The translations under genes were made by a program, and so were the position numbers. From positions 232,435-296,434 of the forward strand of contig NZ_JACIEE010000004.1 in NCBI RefSeq assembly GCF_014196765.1: a stretch of 64,000 nucleotides of DNA. The letters run 5' to 3'. Shown in pieces: positions 17,297 to 28,576 of the stretch. Source of the DNA: Mycoplana azooxidifex (lineage in GTDB: Bacteria; Pseudomonadota; Alphaproteobacteria; Rhizobiales; Rhizobiaceae). The notes under the pieces are model-generated. The model was not told the origin of the DNA and did no database searches. It worked only from the letters and a program-made list of their open reading frames with translations. Positions within the stretch are counted from its first letter, which is position 1. The number at the start of each line of letters is the position of its first letter.

Positions 17297-19575
17297 AGGA
17301 ATTCCACTTCCTTCGACAGCGGCATCGAACGGATGCGCTTTCCGGTGAGCGCATGGACCGCATTGGCGAGCGCGGGGATGGAAGGCGGCGTGCCCGGTTC
17401 GCCGGCGCCGCCCATGCGATGCGCGGTTTCCAGGATCCCGACCTCGATCTGCGGGCACTGGTGTATCCGCATCGGCGTGTAGTCGTGGAAATTGGACTGC
17501 TCCGCCGCGCCGTCAGCAAAGGTGATTTCCTCCCCGATCGCCGATGACAGGCCATAGACGATGCCGGACATCATCTGCGCCTCGAAGATCGCCGGATCCA
17601 TCACCTGGCCGGGATCGGCCGCGCACCACACCTTCTCGATGCGGATCCGGCCGCCGACATCGGCAACCTGCACGACCTGCGCGACCCAGGTGCCAAAGGA
17701 CAGCGTGAACGCGAAGCCCTTCGCAGTCCCCGGCGGCAGCTTCTCGCCCCAGCGCGACATGGCGCCGACCTTGTCGACCACGTTGACGGCCGTGGGATAG
17801 GCCGCCATCAGCTTTCGCCGCAGTTCCAGCGGATCGAGACCGCCGGCAACGGCGATCTCGTCCATGAAGCCCTCGTGGAAGAACCCGTTGAAGGAATTGC
17901 CGACGGAGCGCCAGAAGCCGACCGGTATCGAGACCGGTGCCTTGATACCGCCCACGCGATAGTTGGCGATCGTATAGGGCTGGTTCGCCGAGCCATCGGT
18001 GATCGACTTGTCGGGGCCGATCGGAGAGATGCTGGGAAAGTAGCGTGGCAGGATGCTGCCGATGATCGAGGGTGCGGCAATACGCATGTCGACGGCAACA
18101 GGCAATCCGTCGTTACCGAGCCGCGCGCGGAACCGGCCGAGCGCTGCAGGGCGATACATGTCCTGCTGCATGTCCTCCTCGCGCGTCCAGGTCACCTGTA
18201 CCGGCCGCCCTTCGGTCTTGCTGGCGACGATCGCGGCATAGATGGCGTAGTCGACGTCGCCGCGGCGGCCGAACCCGCCGCCGAGATAGGTGGTATGAAC
18301 GAAGCAGTCTGCGGTCTCGATGCCGACGGCGGCGGCAGCGAGCTGGCGCACCATCGTCGGCATCTGGTTCGGCGCCCAGATATCGAGCCGGCCGTCCTTG
18401 AGCCGTGCCGTGGCGTTCATCGGCTCCATCGTCGCATGCGCCAGATAGGGCACGCCGTAGTCCGCCTCGACGATGCGTTCGCGCGGCGCATCGGCAAAGG
18501 CGGTCTCGACATTGCCGTCGTCCCGGCCGTAGCTGGCATCGCCCTCCTTGAGCGCCGCCTCCAGCGCCTGGCGGATGCCGGCGCTGTCTGGCGGATAGGT
18601 GCCCTTGCCCCACTCCGCCTTGACCGCATCGGCCGCCTGGAACGCCCGCCAGGTATTGTCCGCGATGACGGCATAGCCGTTGGCAATGCCGGTCTCGACC
18701 TTCACGACCTTGAGGACGCCGCGCATCTTCATGGCGTCGGCATCGTCGAGGCTTGCGATCGGGCCGCCGCGATAGGGGTTCATCCGCAGCGTTGCGAACA
18801 GCATGTCGGGCAGGCGCACGTCGATGCCGAAGATCGGCGCGCCGGTCACCTTGGCTCGCATGTCGATGCGCGCCTGCGGCTTGCCGAGGATCTTCCACTC
18901 CGACTTCTCGCGCAGACGGATCTCGGCCGGCGGCGCCAGGGCGGCGGCCTCCTGCGCCAGTTCTCCATAGGTGAAGGTCGTGCCCGAGGCCGGGTCGGTG
19001 ACGATGCCGTCCGATGTCCAGAGCGAACCGGGCTCCGCGCCCAGCCGCTTCGCCGCGGCGAGTTTCAGCACCTCGCGCGCAGCGGCACCGGCCTGGCGCA
19101 TCTTGTAGAAGCCGTCGACGATCGACGTCGACCCGCCCGTACCCTGAAGGCCGAGAAACTTGCCGGCCACCGCCATGCCGGACCGCATCAGTTCCGCGAC
19201 GGTCGATTCGTCGAAGTGCGGAAAGGGCACGCCTTCCTCCAGCATCGTCGTGTTGGCGTAGGCGTGGCCGGCCGGGCCGTGCTCGACAATCACCTGGTCG
19301 AGCCGGACGTCCAGCTCTTCAGCGACAAGTGCGGCAAGCGTGGTGGAGACGCCCTGCCCCATCTCCGCCCGCGGCGCGATCAGCGTGATCGTGTTGTCCG
19401 GCGCGATCTTGACGTAGGGGTTGAACGTGGCCTCACCCTCGGCGAGTTCGTCCTCGAGCGGGTTGGGATAGGGCTTGCGATAATAGTAGTAGCCGACCGC
19501 CAGGCCCCCGGCGACCAGCCCCGTGCCGATCAGGAAGGTACGGCGCGCGATCTTTCCGAGCGTGGCCATCGTCAT
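17293..19575 (-). CDS. Molybdopterin-binding large subunit, isoquinoline 1-oxidoreductase type
   Basis: Catalytic subunit of a xanthine-oxidase-family hydroxylase, 760 residues. The N terminus carries a twin-arginine signal ([18 protein letters not shown]), suggesting folded export with its cofactor. The molybdenum cofactor region includes [20 protein letters not shown] and [15 protein letters not shown]; the C-terminal [10 protein letters not shown] holds the expected catalytic glutamate. It overlaps the iron-sulphur subunit and the cytochrome by four bases each. The family oxidises N-heterocycles or aldehydes; isoquinoline is only the name-giving substrate. A longer upstream frame to 19968 is a shadow of the small-subunit gene. 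Confidence 0.9.
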   Translation of the reverse strand: MTMATLGKIARRTFLIGTGLVAGGLAVGYYYYRKPYPNPLEDELAEGEATFNPYVKIAPDNTITLIAPRAEMGQGVSTTLAALVAEELDVRLDQVIVEHGPAGHAYANTTMLEEGVPFPHFDESTVAELMRSGMAVAGKFLGLQGTGGSTSIVDGFYKMRQAGAAAREVLKLAAAKRLGAEPGSLWTSDGIVTDPASGTTFTYGELAQEAAALAPPAEIRLREKSEWKILGKPQARIDMRAKVTGAPIFGIDVRLPDMLFATLRMNPYRGGPIASLDDADAMKMRGVLKVVKVETGIANGYAVIADNTWRAFQAADAVKAEWGKGTYPPDSAGIRQALEAALKEGDASYGRDDGNVETAFADAPRERIVEADYGVPYLAHATMEPMNATARLKDGRLDIWAPNQMPTMVRQLAAAAVGIETADCFVHTTYLGGGFGRRGDVDYAIYAAIVASKTEGRPVQVTWTREEDMQQDMYRPAALGRFRARLGNDGLPVAVDMRIAAPSIIGSILPRYFPSISPIGPDKSITDGSANQPYTIANYRVGGIKAPVSIPVGFWRSVGNSFNGFFHEGFMDEIAVAGGLDPLELRRKLMAAYPTAVNVVDKVGAMSRWGEKLPPGTAKGFAFTLSFGTWVAQVVQVADVGGRIRIEKVWCAADPGQVMDPAIFEAQMMSGIVYGLSSAIGEEITFADGAAEQSNFHDYTPMRIHQCPQIEVGILETAHRMGGAGEPGTPPSIPALANAVHALTGKRIRSMPLSKEVEFL

Positions 19576-20030
19576 GCCCCCGCCGTTGCGCTGGCTGCGC
19601 GCTTGATCGCGGCGCGGATGCGCGGATAGGTCCCGCATCGACAGAGATTGCCGGACATGGCGTTGTCGATGTCCGCGTCGGTCGGATCGGGAATGGCCTC
19701 GAGCAACGCGATCGCCGTCATGACCTGGCCGGCCTGGCAATAGCCGCACTGGGCGACCTGTTCGTCGATCCAGGCCTGTTGGACCGGATGCAGGCGGCCG
19801 TCCGCTGCCAACCCCTCGATGGTCGTGACCGCGCCGGACACCTCGCCGACGGTGACCGAGCAGGAGCGCACCGGCTCGCCGTCGATGAAGACGGTGCAGG
19901 CGCCGCACTGGGCGATGCCGCAGCCGAATTTCGGACCGCGAATGTCCAGTTCGTCGCGCAGCGCCCACAGAAGCGGCATCTCCGTTTCGACATCGATCTC
20001 GTGCTCGCTGCCGTTGACGTTCAGCTTCAT
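19572..20030 (-). CDS. [2Fe-2S] small subunit, isoquinoline 1-oxidoreductase type
   Basis: Electron-transfer subunit of 152 residues with two [2Fe-2S] clusters. The plant-type ferredoxin site is [21 protein letters not shown] near residues 41-61, and the second is formed by CGYCQAG and CRCGTYP. It is the first gene of the three-gene operon. The start at [11 protein letters not shown] follows GAGGAGACAACG, a strong ribosome binding site, whereas the seven-residue upstream extension would absorb that site. It has no signal peptide and is probably exported bound to the Tat-targeted large subunit. Confidence 0.9.
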   Translation of the reverse strand: MKLNVNGSEHEIDVETEMPLLWALRDELDIRGPKFGCGIAQCGACTVFIDGEPVRSCSVTVGEVSGAVTTIEGLAADGRLHPVQQAWIDEQVAQCGYCQAGQVMTAIALLEAIPDPTDADIDNAMSGNLCRCGTYPRIRAAIKRAASATAGA

Positions 20031-20301
20031 CGTTGTCTCCTCGAGGGTCATCGCGACGGCTCCAGCTGGCCGACGCCGGCTTTTCGCCTGCTGATGGGAT
20101 GTGATACCGTCGCAGCGGGTTTCAACACCTTTAACACAATAACGCGTGCGGCTCGTATCGACGGCGGCGCGCGCACGCTAGACGGCCCCGGCAGTTGACA
20201 AGCCACATTTCCTGTTCCACCTGAGGGACGAACGTTCCGGCAACGGGCTGTCATGATCGACGGCCAGGATGGAACCACAGCGAGGCCACACGAGGCTTAT
20301 C

Positions 20302-21555
<1,254 letters not shown>

Positions 21556-21556
21556 C

Positions 21557-22198
21557 TCAGATCCGCGCCGTCAGCAGCTTGAAGCCGGCAAGCGCGAAGA
21601 AGGCAGCCATCGCGCCCTCGATGAGGCGGCGCGAGCGCAGGTAGGCGCGGTGGACCGGCCCCAGCGAGAACAGCAGCGCAAACCCGATGAAGGTCATCAG
21701 CCCCAGCGCCATGCAGCCGGCGATGAAGGCGGCCATCGTCCAGGGCGGGGCACCCGCCGGCATGCCGAGCGACGTCAGCATGATCCAGGAAAAGATCGCC
21801 TTCGGGTTGGTGAGGTGGATGCCGAGCCCCTTCAGATATTGCCGGCGCGGCGAGAGCACCGGCAATGCCTGCCGCGCGCCATAGGCCTCGCCGCTGCGCA
21901 TTGCCGAGCGCAGCGCATTCCAGGCGAGCCAGAGGAGATACAGTCCGCCCGCGATCTTGAGCACGATGATCGCCTGGCCATAGGCGCGGATCAGGGCGGA
22001 CAGGCCCGAAGCCGTCAGCATGGCCCAGACATAGGATCCGGTCAGCACGCCGAATGCCAGCGCCAGCCCCGCCTTGCGCCCCTGGCTGATCGAAGTGCCG
22101 ATGATGGCGAGGATGGCCGGCCCCGGCGAAGCGGTCGCGATCAGATAGGCCGTCCATCCGACAACAAGCTGCGGCAGGTAGGGCAGGATGTCGCTCAT
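21557..22198 (-). CDS. LysE/RhtB-family amino-acid exporter
   Basis: Membrane protein of 213 residues with about six hydrophobic segments and the signatures ASPGPAILAIIGTSISQGR and LTNPKAIFSWI. It belongs to the same family as the product at 1598-2248 but is clearly a different paralogue. The start is the ATG at 22198; upstream residues are non-hydrophobic. Its substrate is unknown. It follows hisC on the same strand after 95 bp and may be part of that unit or independent. Confidence 0.9.
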   Translation of the reverse strand: MSDILPYLPQLVVGWTAYLIATASPGPAILAIIGTSISQGRKAGLALAFGVLTGSYVWAMLTASGLSALIRAYGQAIIVLKIAGGLYLLWLAWNALRSAMRSGEAYGARQALPVLSPRRQYLKGLGIHLTNPKAIFSWIMLTSLGMPAGAPPWTMAAFIAGCMALGLMTFIGFALLFSLGPVHRAYLRSRRLIEGAMAAFFALAGFKLLTARI

Positions 22199-22293
22199 GT
22201 CGTCCCCTCTATTTGTCCAGGCAAGCCATATCCTGCCGCGGGCGCCAAGCGCAACATCCGGGGGCCCGTCGGCGCCTCGGCCCCCGTCGGAAC

Positions 22294-23349
22294 CTAGACG
22301 AGTTCGTCGAGGGCAGCCACCAGCCGGTCGCATTCCTCCGGCGTGCCGATCGTGATCCGCAGGAAGTCCGAGATGCGCGGCTTGGCGAAATGCCGCACCA
22401 GCACCGCCCGCTCCCGCAGGCCCCGGGCGATGTCCGCCCCGCTATGGCCGGGATGGCGGGCGAAGACGAAGTTCGCCTGCGACGGCAGCACCTCGAAGCC
22501 GCGCTGGCGCAGGGCGCCGGCGACGCGCTCGCGCGTCTCGATCACCTTGCCCCGGGTCTCGTCGAACCAGGCGACATCCTCGATCGCAGCGGTCGCCCCC
22601 GCCTGCGCCACCCGGTCGAGGGGGTAGGAATTGAAGCTGTCCTTCACCCGCTCCAGCGCCTCGATCAGCGGCCGCTGGCCGATCGCATAGCCGACCCGGA
22701 GGCCGGCGAGCGAGCGCGACTTCGACAGCGTGTGGACGACGAGCAGGTTGTCGTACCGGCGCGTCAGCGGCACAGCACTCTCGCCGCCGAAGTCGATATA
22801 GGCCTCGTCGACGACGACCGGCTGGTCGGGATGCTCCGAAACCAGTGTCTCGATCGTCGACAGCGGCAGGCCGATGCCCGTCGGGGCGTTCGGGTTCGGC
22901 AGGATGATCGCGCCGCAGGGCCGGCGGTAATCGGCAATGTCGATCGTGTAGTCGTCTCTTAACGGCACTTCGACCGCCTCGATGCCGAACAGGCCGCAAT
23001 AGGTCGGGTAGAAGCTGTAGGTGATATCAGGATAGAGCAACGGCCTCTCGTGCTTCAGCAGCGCCACGAAGGCGTGCGCCAGCACCTCGTCGGATCCGTT
23101 GCCGACGAATACTTCCTCCGGCTCCACGCCGTAAGCTTTGGCGATCGCCTGCCTGAGGCCGAGCGCCGAGGGATCCGGATAGAGCTTCAGGCTGTCCGAC
23201 ACCGCCGCCTGCATGGCCGCGATCGCCTTCGGCGAGGGGCCGTACGGATTCTCGTTCGTGTTGAGCTTGACGAGATCGGCGATGCGCGGCTGTTCGCCGG
23301 CGACATAGGGCTTCAGCGTCGCAACGATCGGCGACCAGAACTTGCTCAT
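22294..23349 (-). CDS. hisC: Histidinol-phosphate aminotransferase
   Basis: PLP-dependent fold-type-I aminotransferase of 351 residues. It converts imidazole acetol phosphate to histidinol phosphate in histidine synthesis, and in rhizobia such enzymes may also serve aromatic amino acids. Landmarks are [13 protein letters not shown] near the N terminus, [17 protein letters not shown] and the PLP lysine in [15 protein letters not shown]. The start lies four bases after the ispA stop, so the two are co-transcribed. HisC versus an aromatic aminotransferase of the same family cannot be fully separated by eye. Confidence 0.92.
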   Translation of the reverse strand: MSKFWSPIVATLKPYVAGEQPRIADLVKLNTNENPYGPSPKAIAAMQAAVSDSLKLYPDPSALGLRQAIAKAYGVEPEEVFVGNGSDEVLAHAFVALLKHERPLLYPDITYSFYPTYCGLFGIEAVEVPLRDDYTIDIADYRRPCGAIILPNPNAPTGIGLPLSTIETLVSEHPDQPVVVDEAYIDFGGESAVPLTRRYDNLLVVHTLSKSRSLAGLRVGYAIGQRPLIEALERVKDSFNSYPLDRVAQAGATAAIEDVAWFDETRGKVIETRERVAGALRQRGFEVLPSQANFVFARHPGHSGADIARGLRERAVLVRHFAKPRISDFLRITIGTPEECDRLVAALDELV

Positions 23350-23353
23350 GCGT

Positions 23354-24271
23354 TCAGCTCCTGCGATTGGCCACGAACCGGGCGGTCTCGACCAGGATGC
23401 CGGCCCGCTCGCCGAAGGGCGCTAGCAGGGTCTCGGCCTCCGCGGCCAGTTCGTTCAGCCGGCGTTCCGCCCAGTCCTGCCCCTTCAGCGCCACCAGCGT
23501 CCCCTTGCCGCGCGCCATGTCCTTGCCGGTTGCCTTGCCCATCGTCTGCGCGTCCGCCGTCAGGTCGAGCAGGTCGTCGGCGAGCTGGAACGCCAGCCCG
23601 ACCGTCTCGCCGTAGCGCCTGAGCAGGCCGCGTGCCTCGGCGTCCGCGTCGGCGACGATCGCACCGGCCTCGCAGGCAAAGCGGATCAGGGCTCCGGTTT
23701 TCATCGCCTGCAGCGTGACGATGCCGGCCTCGCCCGGCGCGTTCTTCTCGGCAGCCAGGTCCAGCGCCTGCCCGCCGGCCATGCCGCCGATGCCGGCGGC
23801 TCGCGCCAGCGCCAGCACGAGTTCCGTCTTGATGCGGTCGGTAAGCACCGTCTCCGGGGCCGCGATGATGTCGAAGGCCAGCGTCAGAAGCGTGTCGCCG
23901 GCAAGGATCGCCGTCGCCTCGTCATAGGCCACATGAACCGTCGGCTGGCCGCGGCGCAGGTCGTCGTCGTCCATCGCCGGCAGGTCGTCGTGCACCAGCG
24001 AATAGCAATGCACGCACTCGAGGGCAGCACCGACCCGGACCGCCGAAGACGCGGGACCTTCGCCGAACAGCGCGGCAGCCTCGATCACCAGGAAGGGCCG
24101 CAGCCTCTTTCCACCGTTGAGGGCGCCGTGGCGGACAGCCGCCAGTAACCGTTCTGGGCGTGCGATCTCGCCCGCTTGCAGACCCGCAGACAGAAGGCCC
24201 GCGAGCATGGCCTCGACGCTTTCGGCGTTCGATTTCAGGCGTTGCTGGAAAAGGATGGACTGGCTGGTCAT
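23354..24271 (-). CDS. ispA: Polyprenyl (farnesyl) diphosphate synthase
   Basis: Trans-isoprenyl diphosphate synthase of 305 residues that condenses IPP with allylic diphosphates, supplying precursors for quinones, bactoprenol and carotenoids. The first aspartate-rich motif is [15 protein letters not shown] and the second is [17 protein letters not shown] precedes the first. The insertion within the first motif fits bacterial farnesyl or geranylgeranyl synthases. It heads a unit with hisC four bases behind, and is divergent from mtgA with 111 bp between them. Chain length is not certain. Confidence 0.9.
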   Translation of the reverse strand: MTSQSILFQQRLKSNAESVEAMLAGLLSAGLQAGEIARPERLLAAVRHGALNGGKRLRPFLVIEAAALFGEGPASSAVRVGAALECVHCYSLVHDDLPAMDDDDLRRGQPTVHVAYDEATAILAGDTLLTLAFDIIAAPETVLTDRIKTELVLALARAAGIGGMAGGQALDLAAEKNAPGEAGIVTLQAMKTGALIRFACEAGAIVADADAEARGLLRRYGETVGLAFQLADDLLDLTADAQTMGKATGKDMARGKGTLVALKGQDWAERRLNELAAEAETLLAPFGERAGILVETARFVANRRS

Positions 24272-24382
24272 GCGCGCTGTTTGGCACGGAGCGTAGCGTT
24301 AGGCAACGGCACAGGCAGGGATAGCGGCATCAAAGCCGGCAAAGTTGGCTGCAACCACTGGCAAACCGGGCGGCATGACGGT

Positions 24383-25195
24383 ATGAAAACCGGGAACGCG
24401 ACAGGACGGACCCCGCCCTTGGACATAACACCGGAAACACGCGCCGATGCGGAATTCGATGCAAGGCAGGGCGATGCCGCCGTGGATGGCGCCGGCACGA
24501 AAGAGCGCTTGACCCGGCGGCTGCGGCGCAGCTGGCGGAAGGTGGCTCTCCTCGTGGTCGCCTTTCTGCTCCTGCCCTACCTGCTCATTCCGGTCTACGC
24601 CATAAGCTTCGTCCATCCGGTTTCGACGCTGATGCTGCGCGATCTCGCGACATTCCAGGGATACGACCGCCAGTGGGTGGATTTCGAGGACATCGCACCC
24701 GTCCTGGTGCAATCGGTGATGATGTCGGAGGACGGCCAGTTCTGCCGCCACGGCGGCGTCGACTGGGGCGAGATGCGCGCCGTCGTCACCGACGCGCTGG
24801 ACGGGGCGCAGACGCGCGGCGCCAGCACGATCCCGATGCAGACGGTGAAGAACCTCTACCTCTGGAACGGCCGGTCGTTCGTCCGCAAGGCTGCCGAACT
24901 GCCGCTGGCTGTCACTGCCGACTTCGTCTGGTCGAAGCGCCGGCTGATGGAGATCTACCTGAACGTTGCCGAATGGGGGCCTGGCATCTACGGCGTAGAA
25001 GCTGCCGCCCGGCACCATTTCAACGTTCCCGCCAGCAAGCTGACACGGCGCCAGGCGGCACTGCTCGCGGTGTCGCTCCCCAATCCCATCGAGCGCAATG
25101 CCGGCGAGCCGGGACGCGGCCTGCGTCGCCTCGCATCCGTGATCGAGCGTCGCGCAAGCCGCTCCGGCGAATACATCAAGTGCCTTTATGACTGA
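24383..25195 (+). CDS. mtgA: Monofunctional biosynthetic peptidoglycan transglycosylase
   Basis: Inner-membrane glycosyltransferase (GT51) that polymerises lipid II into glycan strands without a transpeptidase domain. The 270-residue product has one N-terminal membrane anchor ([20 protein letters not shown], about residues 54-73) and the GT51 motifs [13 protein letters not shown] (catalytic glutamate), [16 protein letters not shown] and [14 protein letters not shown]. The N-terminal 50 residues are polar and cytoplasmic. The start at 24383 avoids a longer frame that overlaps ispA on the other strand. Confidence 0.94.
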   Translation: MKTGNATGRTPPLDITPETRADAEFDARQGDAAVDGAGTKERLTRRLRRSWRKVALLVVAFLLLPYLLIPVYAISFVHPVSTLMLRDLATFQGYDRQWVDFEDIAPVLVQSVMMSEDGQFCRHGGVDWGEMRAVVTDALDGAQTRGASTIPMQTVKNLYLWNGRSFVRKAAELPLAVTADFVWSKRRLMEIYLNVAEWGPGIYGVEAAARHHFNVPASKLTRRQAALLAVSLPNPIERNAGEPGRGLRRLASVIERRASRSGEYIKCLYD

Positions 25196-25274
25196 CTTCA
25201 TGCCTTTTCATTGGAGCCGGGCCGCCCGGGCTTCTAGGGTCGCGCGGAACTGAAGTCCGCAAGGAGAGCCGCGC

Positions 25275-25922
25275 ATGTCCCACCTCGTCCTCTACATCGG
25301 CAACAAGAACTATTCGTCCTGGTCGTTCCGGCCATGGATCGCGATGGAGGCGGCCGGCATCCCCTTTTCCGACCGGGTGATCCCCTTCGACTTCGCCGCC
25401 GGCAACCCGGCCTTCAGGGAAATCTCTCCGACCGGCCGCGTCCCCGTTCTCCATCACGGCAAGGTGCGAGTCTGGGAGTCGCTCGCCATCATCGAATACG
25501 TGGCCGAGCTCTTCCCGGAGGCGGGGATATGGCCGAGGGACCGTGAAGCCCGGGCCCAGGCACGATCCGTCTCGATGGAGATGTTGTCCGACTTCCGGGC
25601 GCTCCGCGGCGCCTGCCCGATGAACATTCGCCGGCCGCAACGCTCAATCGACCTGCCCGACGGCGTGACCGACGACGTCACCCGCATCGAGACGATCTGG
25701 CACGATGCGCTGCAGCGCTGGAACGGCCCTTTCCTCTTCGGCGCCTTTTCGGCTGCCGACGCGATGTTCGCACCGGTCGTCAACCGCCTCCACGCCTATC
25801 TCCTGACGAAGGATCCGATCTCGCTTGCCTACATGGACCGGGTCATGGCCCATCCGGCCTGGAAGACGTGGCAGGCGGCGGCGCTTGCCGAAACCTGGAT
25901 CGTCCCCGAAGACGAGGCCTGA
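25275..25922 (+). CDS. Glutathione S-transferase family protein
   Basis: Cytosolic protein of 215 residues with an N-terminal thioredoxin-fold GST domain (LYIGNKNYSSWSFRPWIAME, then GRVPVLHHGKVRVWESLAII with the conserved glutathione-contacting glutamate-serine pair) and an all-helical C-terminal domain. SSWSFRP suggests a serine-type active site. GSTs of this type act in detoxification or dehalogenation, or as isomerases; no substrate can be assigned. It follows CGCAAGGAGAG, a clear ribosome binding site. Single gene. Confidence 0.88.
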   Translation: MSHLVLYIGNKNYSSWSFRPWIAMEAAGIPFSDRVIPFDFAAGNPAFREISPTGRVPVLHHGKVRVWESLAIIEYVAELFPEAGIWPRDREARAQARSVSMEMLSDFRALRGACPMNIRRPQRSIDLPDGVTDDVTRIETIWHDALQRWNGPFLFGAFSAADAMFAPVVNRLHAYLLTKDPISLAYMDRVMAHPAWKTWQAAALAETWIVPEDEA

Positions 25923-26098
25923 GGGTTCGCCTGTCCTGGATCGGCGGGCGCTCCGGGCAAGATGAAAAAATGGCCGCGGGGACTGGTCAAGCCGGTATTT
26001 GCCATGTATAAGCCCGCCAAATTTCCGAGATAGATACATGTCTTTTCGGCCATTTTCAGTGGCTTTAGACGTGTTTGCCCGTTCAGTGGAGTAGTGAA

Positions 26099-26284
26099 AT
26101 GGCTGTACCGAAAAGAAAAACGAGCCCGTCCAAGCGTGGCATGCGCCGCTCCGCCGACGCCCTGAAGGCTCCGAGCTACATCGAAGACAAGAACTCCGGC
26201 GAACTGCGCCGCCCGCACCACATCGACCTGAAGACCGGCATGTACCGCGGTCGCCAGGTGCTGACGCCGAAGGAAAGCGCATAA
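26099..26284 (+). CDS. rpmF: 50S ribosomal protein bL32
   Basis: Ribosomal protein of 61 residues starting [20 protein letters not shown], the canonical bL32 start, and ending in a short basic tail. It lacks the zinc-binding cysteines, as is usual in alphaproteobacteria. The upstream in-frame ATG that would add eight residues is rejected because MAVPKRK is the universal N terminus. It follows mtgA and the GST and is closed by a strong terminator. Confidence 0.96.
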   Translation: MAVPKRKTSPSKRGMRRSADALKAPSYIEDKNSGELRRPHHIDLKTGMYRGRQVLTPKESA

Positions 26285-26309
26285 GCGCTTTCGTACAGCG
26301 ATATTCCTG

Positions 26310-26338
26310 AAAGGGCCGGCTTCGACCGGCCCTTTTTC
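26310..26338 (+). terminator. Rho-independent terminator of rpmF
   Basis: AAAGGGCCGG, six-base loop, CCGGCCCTTT followed by further T residues, 25 bases after the rpmF stop. Being symmetrical, it may also serve phaR from the other side, though the T run favours the plus strand. Confidence 0.88.
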
Positions 26339-26360
26339 TTGCTGGAATGCCGCTCGGGTC

Positions 26361-26939
26361 TTAGCCTAGGTTGTCGAGCTTCGACTGCAGCGCGCGCAGT
26401 TGCTCCTTCAGCTCGTCTATGTCCTTCGCCTCGGCCTTCTTCGTTTCTTTCGGCTGCGGCGCCGTCATGAAGGGCGAGAACATCTGCATCGCCTTGTGGA
26501 ACATCTCGGTGTTGCGGCGCACCTGTTCCTCAACCAGTTGCATGGGCATCTGCAAGTTCTTGGTCAGCGGGGTGTCGCCGAAGGCCTTGTTGATCTGCTC
26601 GCGCATCTGTACTTGCTGGTCGGTGAAGGCCTGCATCGAATGTTCGAGATAGCTCGGCACGACCATCTGCATCTGGTCGCCGTAGAAACTGATGAGCTGT
26701 CGCAGGAAGGATATCGGCAAAAGCGTGTTGCCGGTCTTCGATTCCTGTTCGAAGATGATCTGCGTCAGGACCGAATGCGTGATGTCCTCCCCGGACTTCG
26801 CATCCTGGACGGTAAAGTTCTCCCCCTTCTTCACCATCACTGCGAGATCGTCGAGCGTCACGTAGGTGCTCGTTCCGGTATTGTAGAGGCGCCGGTTCGC
26901 ATATTTCTTGATTGTGATCGGGCTGTCGTTCTTGGCCAT
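26361..26939 (-). CDS. phaR: Polyhydroxyalkanoate synthesis repressor PhaR (AniA)
   Basis: DNA- and polymer-binding regulator of PHB storage, 192 residues. The N-terminal PHB/PHA accumulation regulator DNA-binding domain is recognisable from IKKYANRRLYNTGTSTYVTL. The following PHB-binding domain contains ILPISFLRQLI-like residues (LLPISFLRQLISFYGDQMQ). The C terminus is charged and probably helical. Known members repress phasin and their own gene until PHB titrates them away. The start at 26939 lies about 41 bp from a TTTGCG/CGCAAA dyad that is a plausible autoregulatory site. Divergent from phaA-phaB. Confidence 0.93.
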   Translation of the reverse strand: MAKNDSPITIKKYANRRLYNTGTSTYVTLDDLAVMVKKGENFTVQDAKSGEDITHSVLTQIIFEQESKTGNTLLPISFLRQLISFYGDQMQMVVPSYLEHSMQAFTDQQVQMREQINKAFGDTPLTKNLQMPMQLVEEQVRRNTEMFHKAMQMFSPFMTAPQPKETKKAEAKDIDELKEQLRALQSKLDNLG

Positions 26940-27271
26940 CTGGGTCTCCTCCTCCCCGTATTCCAATCCACTCCATGCATTTGCGAGTATCCGCAAAAAA
27001 CAACGTTATAACAAACGCATTGTGCGTTGCAGTGAAAAAATGCTGCGCAAAATCATTTTCGCCGGTCCCGGTCGCCGCGCACGGGGCTGGATTTGCCGAG
27101 ACAAGTTGTTTGACTCTCCCCCTAAGCTTTGACAGTTTTGCCTTGAGGCGGTTGTTCGCGCCGGCGGTCGTCCGGCGATGCAATCGAAGAGGGTAGTCCC
27201 GAGAACCGGGCGGGCCGCAGGGCCTCGCAACCGGCGGTCTCGGCACCAAAAAACACGTGAGGAGACGCTTC
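26940..27271. promoter_or_regulatory. phaR-phaA divergent control region
   Basis: No gene in these 332 bases. The phaR-proximal part is AT-rich and holds three TGC-type dyads: TTTGCG-N6-CGCAAA (26980-26997), AACGCA-N3-TGCGTT (27014-27028), and a looser TTGCAG...CTGCGCAA (27028-27050). Characterised PhaR proteins bind TGC-rich dyads, so these are candidate operators. I cannot place the promoters exactly. Confidence 0.5.
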
Positions 27272-28453
27272 ATGGCCACCCCGTCCATCGTCATCGCCAG
27301 CGCAGCCAGGACCGCCGTCGGCTCCTTCAACGGCGCCTTTGCCAATACGCCCGCCCATGAATTGGGGGCCGCGGCGATCACAGCCGTGCTCGAGCGGGCC
27401 GGTGTCTCCGCCGTGGAAGTGGACGAGGTGATCCTTGGCCAGGTGCTTACCGCCGGCGAGGGCCAGAACCCGGCCCGGCAGGCCGCCATGAAGGCCGGTG
27501 TGCCGCAGGAGAAGACCGCCTGGGGCATGAACCAGCTCTGCGGTTCGGGCCTGCGCGCCGTCGCGCTGGGCATGCAGCAGATCGCGACCGGCGACGCCGG
27601 CATCATCGTTGCGGGCGGCATGGAATCCATGTCGATGGCGCCCCATTGCGCCCACCTCCGCAACGGTGTGAAGATGGGCGATTTCAAGATGATCGACACG
27701 ATGATCAAGGACGGCCTGACCGACGCCTTCTACGGCTATCACATGGGCATCACCGCCGAGAACGTCGCCAAGAAGTGGCAATTATCCCGCGAGGAGCAGG
27801 ACGGCTTTGCCGTCGCATCGCAGAACAAGGCCGAGGCCGCCCAGAAGGAGGGCCGGTTCAAGGACGAAATCGTTGCCTTCACCGTCAAGACGCGCAAGGG
27901 CGACGTGATCGTCGACAACGACGAATACATCCGCCACGGCGCGACGCTCGACTCCATGGCCAAGCTGCGGCCGGCCTTCGACAAGGACGGCACCGTTACC
28001 GCCGCAAACGCATCCGGCCTCAACGACGGAGCGGCCGCAACGCTGCTGATGAGCGAGGCAGAGGCCAACCGCCGCGGCATCCAACCGCTTGCCAGGATCG
28101 TCTCCTGGGCGACGGCCGGCGTCGATCCGCAGATCATGGGCACCGGGCCCATCCCCGCGTCCCGCAAGGCCCTGGAGAAGGCCGGCTGGAAGATCGGCGA
28201 CCTCGACCTCGTCGAGGCCAACGAGGCCTTCGCCGCCCAGGCCTGCGCCGTCAACAAGGACCTCGGCTGGGATCCGGCGATCGTCAACGTCAACGGCGGC
28301 GCCATCGCCATCGGTCATCCGATCGGTGCTTCCGGCGCACGCGTGCTCAACACGCTGCTCTTCGAAATGAAGCGCCGCGGCGTGTCCAGGGGCCTTGCCA
28401 CGCTCTGCATCGGCGGCGGCATGGGCGTCGCCATGTGCGTCGAACGAACGTAA
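27272..28453 (+). CDS. phaA: Acetyl-CoA acetyltransferase (beta-ketothiolase)
   Basis: Condenses two acetyl-CoA to acetoacetyl-CoA, the first step of PHB synthesis. The 393-residue thiolase has the acyl-accepting cysteine C90 in [10 protein letters not shown], the histidine of [10 protein letters not shown] and the second catalytic cysteine in LCIGGGMG. The start follows GTGAGGAGACG. It is followed after 123 bp by phaB on the same strand, while the regulator phaR is divergent. PHA synthase (phaC) is not in the window, as in rhizobia where it lies elsewhere. Confidence 0.95.
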   Translation: MATPSIVIASAARTAVGSFNGAFANTPAHELGAAAITAVLERAGVSAVEVDEVILGQVLTAGEGQNPARQAAMKAGVPQEKTAWGMNQLCGSGLRAVALGMQQIATGDAGIIVAGGMESMSMAPHCAHLRNGVKMGDFKMIDTMIKDGLTDAFYGYHMGITAENVAKKWQLSREEQDGFAVASQNKAEAAQKEGRFKDEIVAFTVKTRKGDVIVDNDEYIRHGATLDSMAKLRPAFDKDGTVTAANASGLNDGAAATLLMSEAEANRRGIQPLARIVSWATAGVDPQIMGTGPIPASRKALEKAGWKIGDLDLVEANEAFAAQACAVNKDLGWDPAIVNVNGGAIAIGHPIGASGARVLNTLLFEMKRRGVSRGLATLCIGGGMGVAMCVERT

Positions 28454-28576
28454 GGAGGAGCTTACCGACTGCCTTCACCGACAAGCCGCATCGGGGCGGC
28501 CCACCAGGGTGCCGGCCCGACCCAAGAACAATGGCCCAAGAACAGTGGCAATATAATCTTTGGGGGGAGTGCACAC

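Noticed and set aside
19576-19968. N-terminal extension of the molybdenum hydroxylase large subunit
   Set aside because: The extra 131 residues are the small-subunit gene read out of frame. The Tat signal begins right after the start at 19575.
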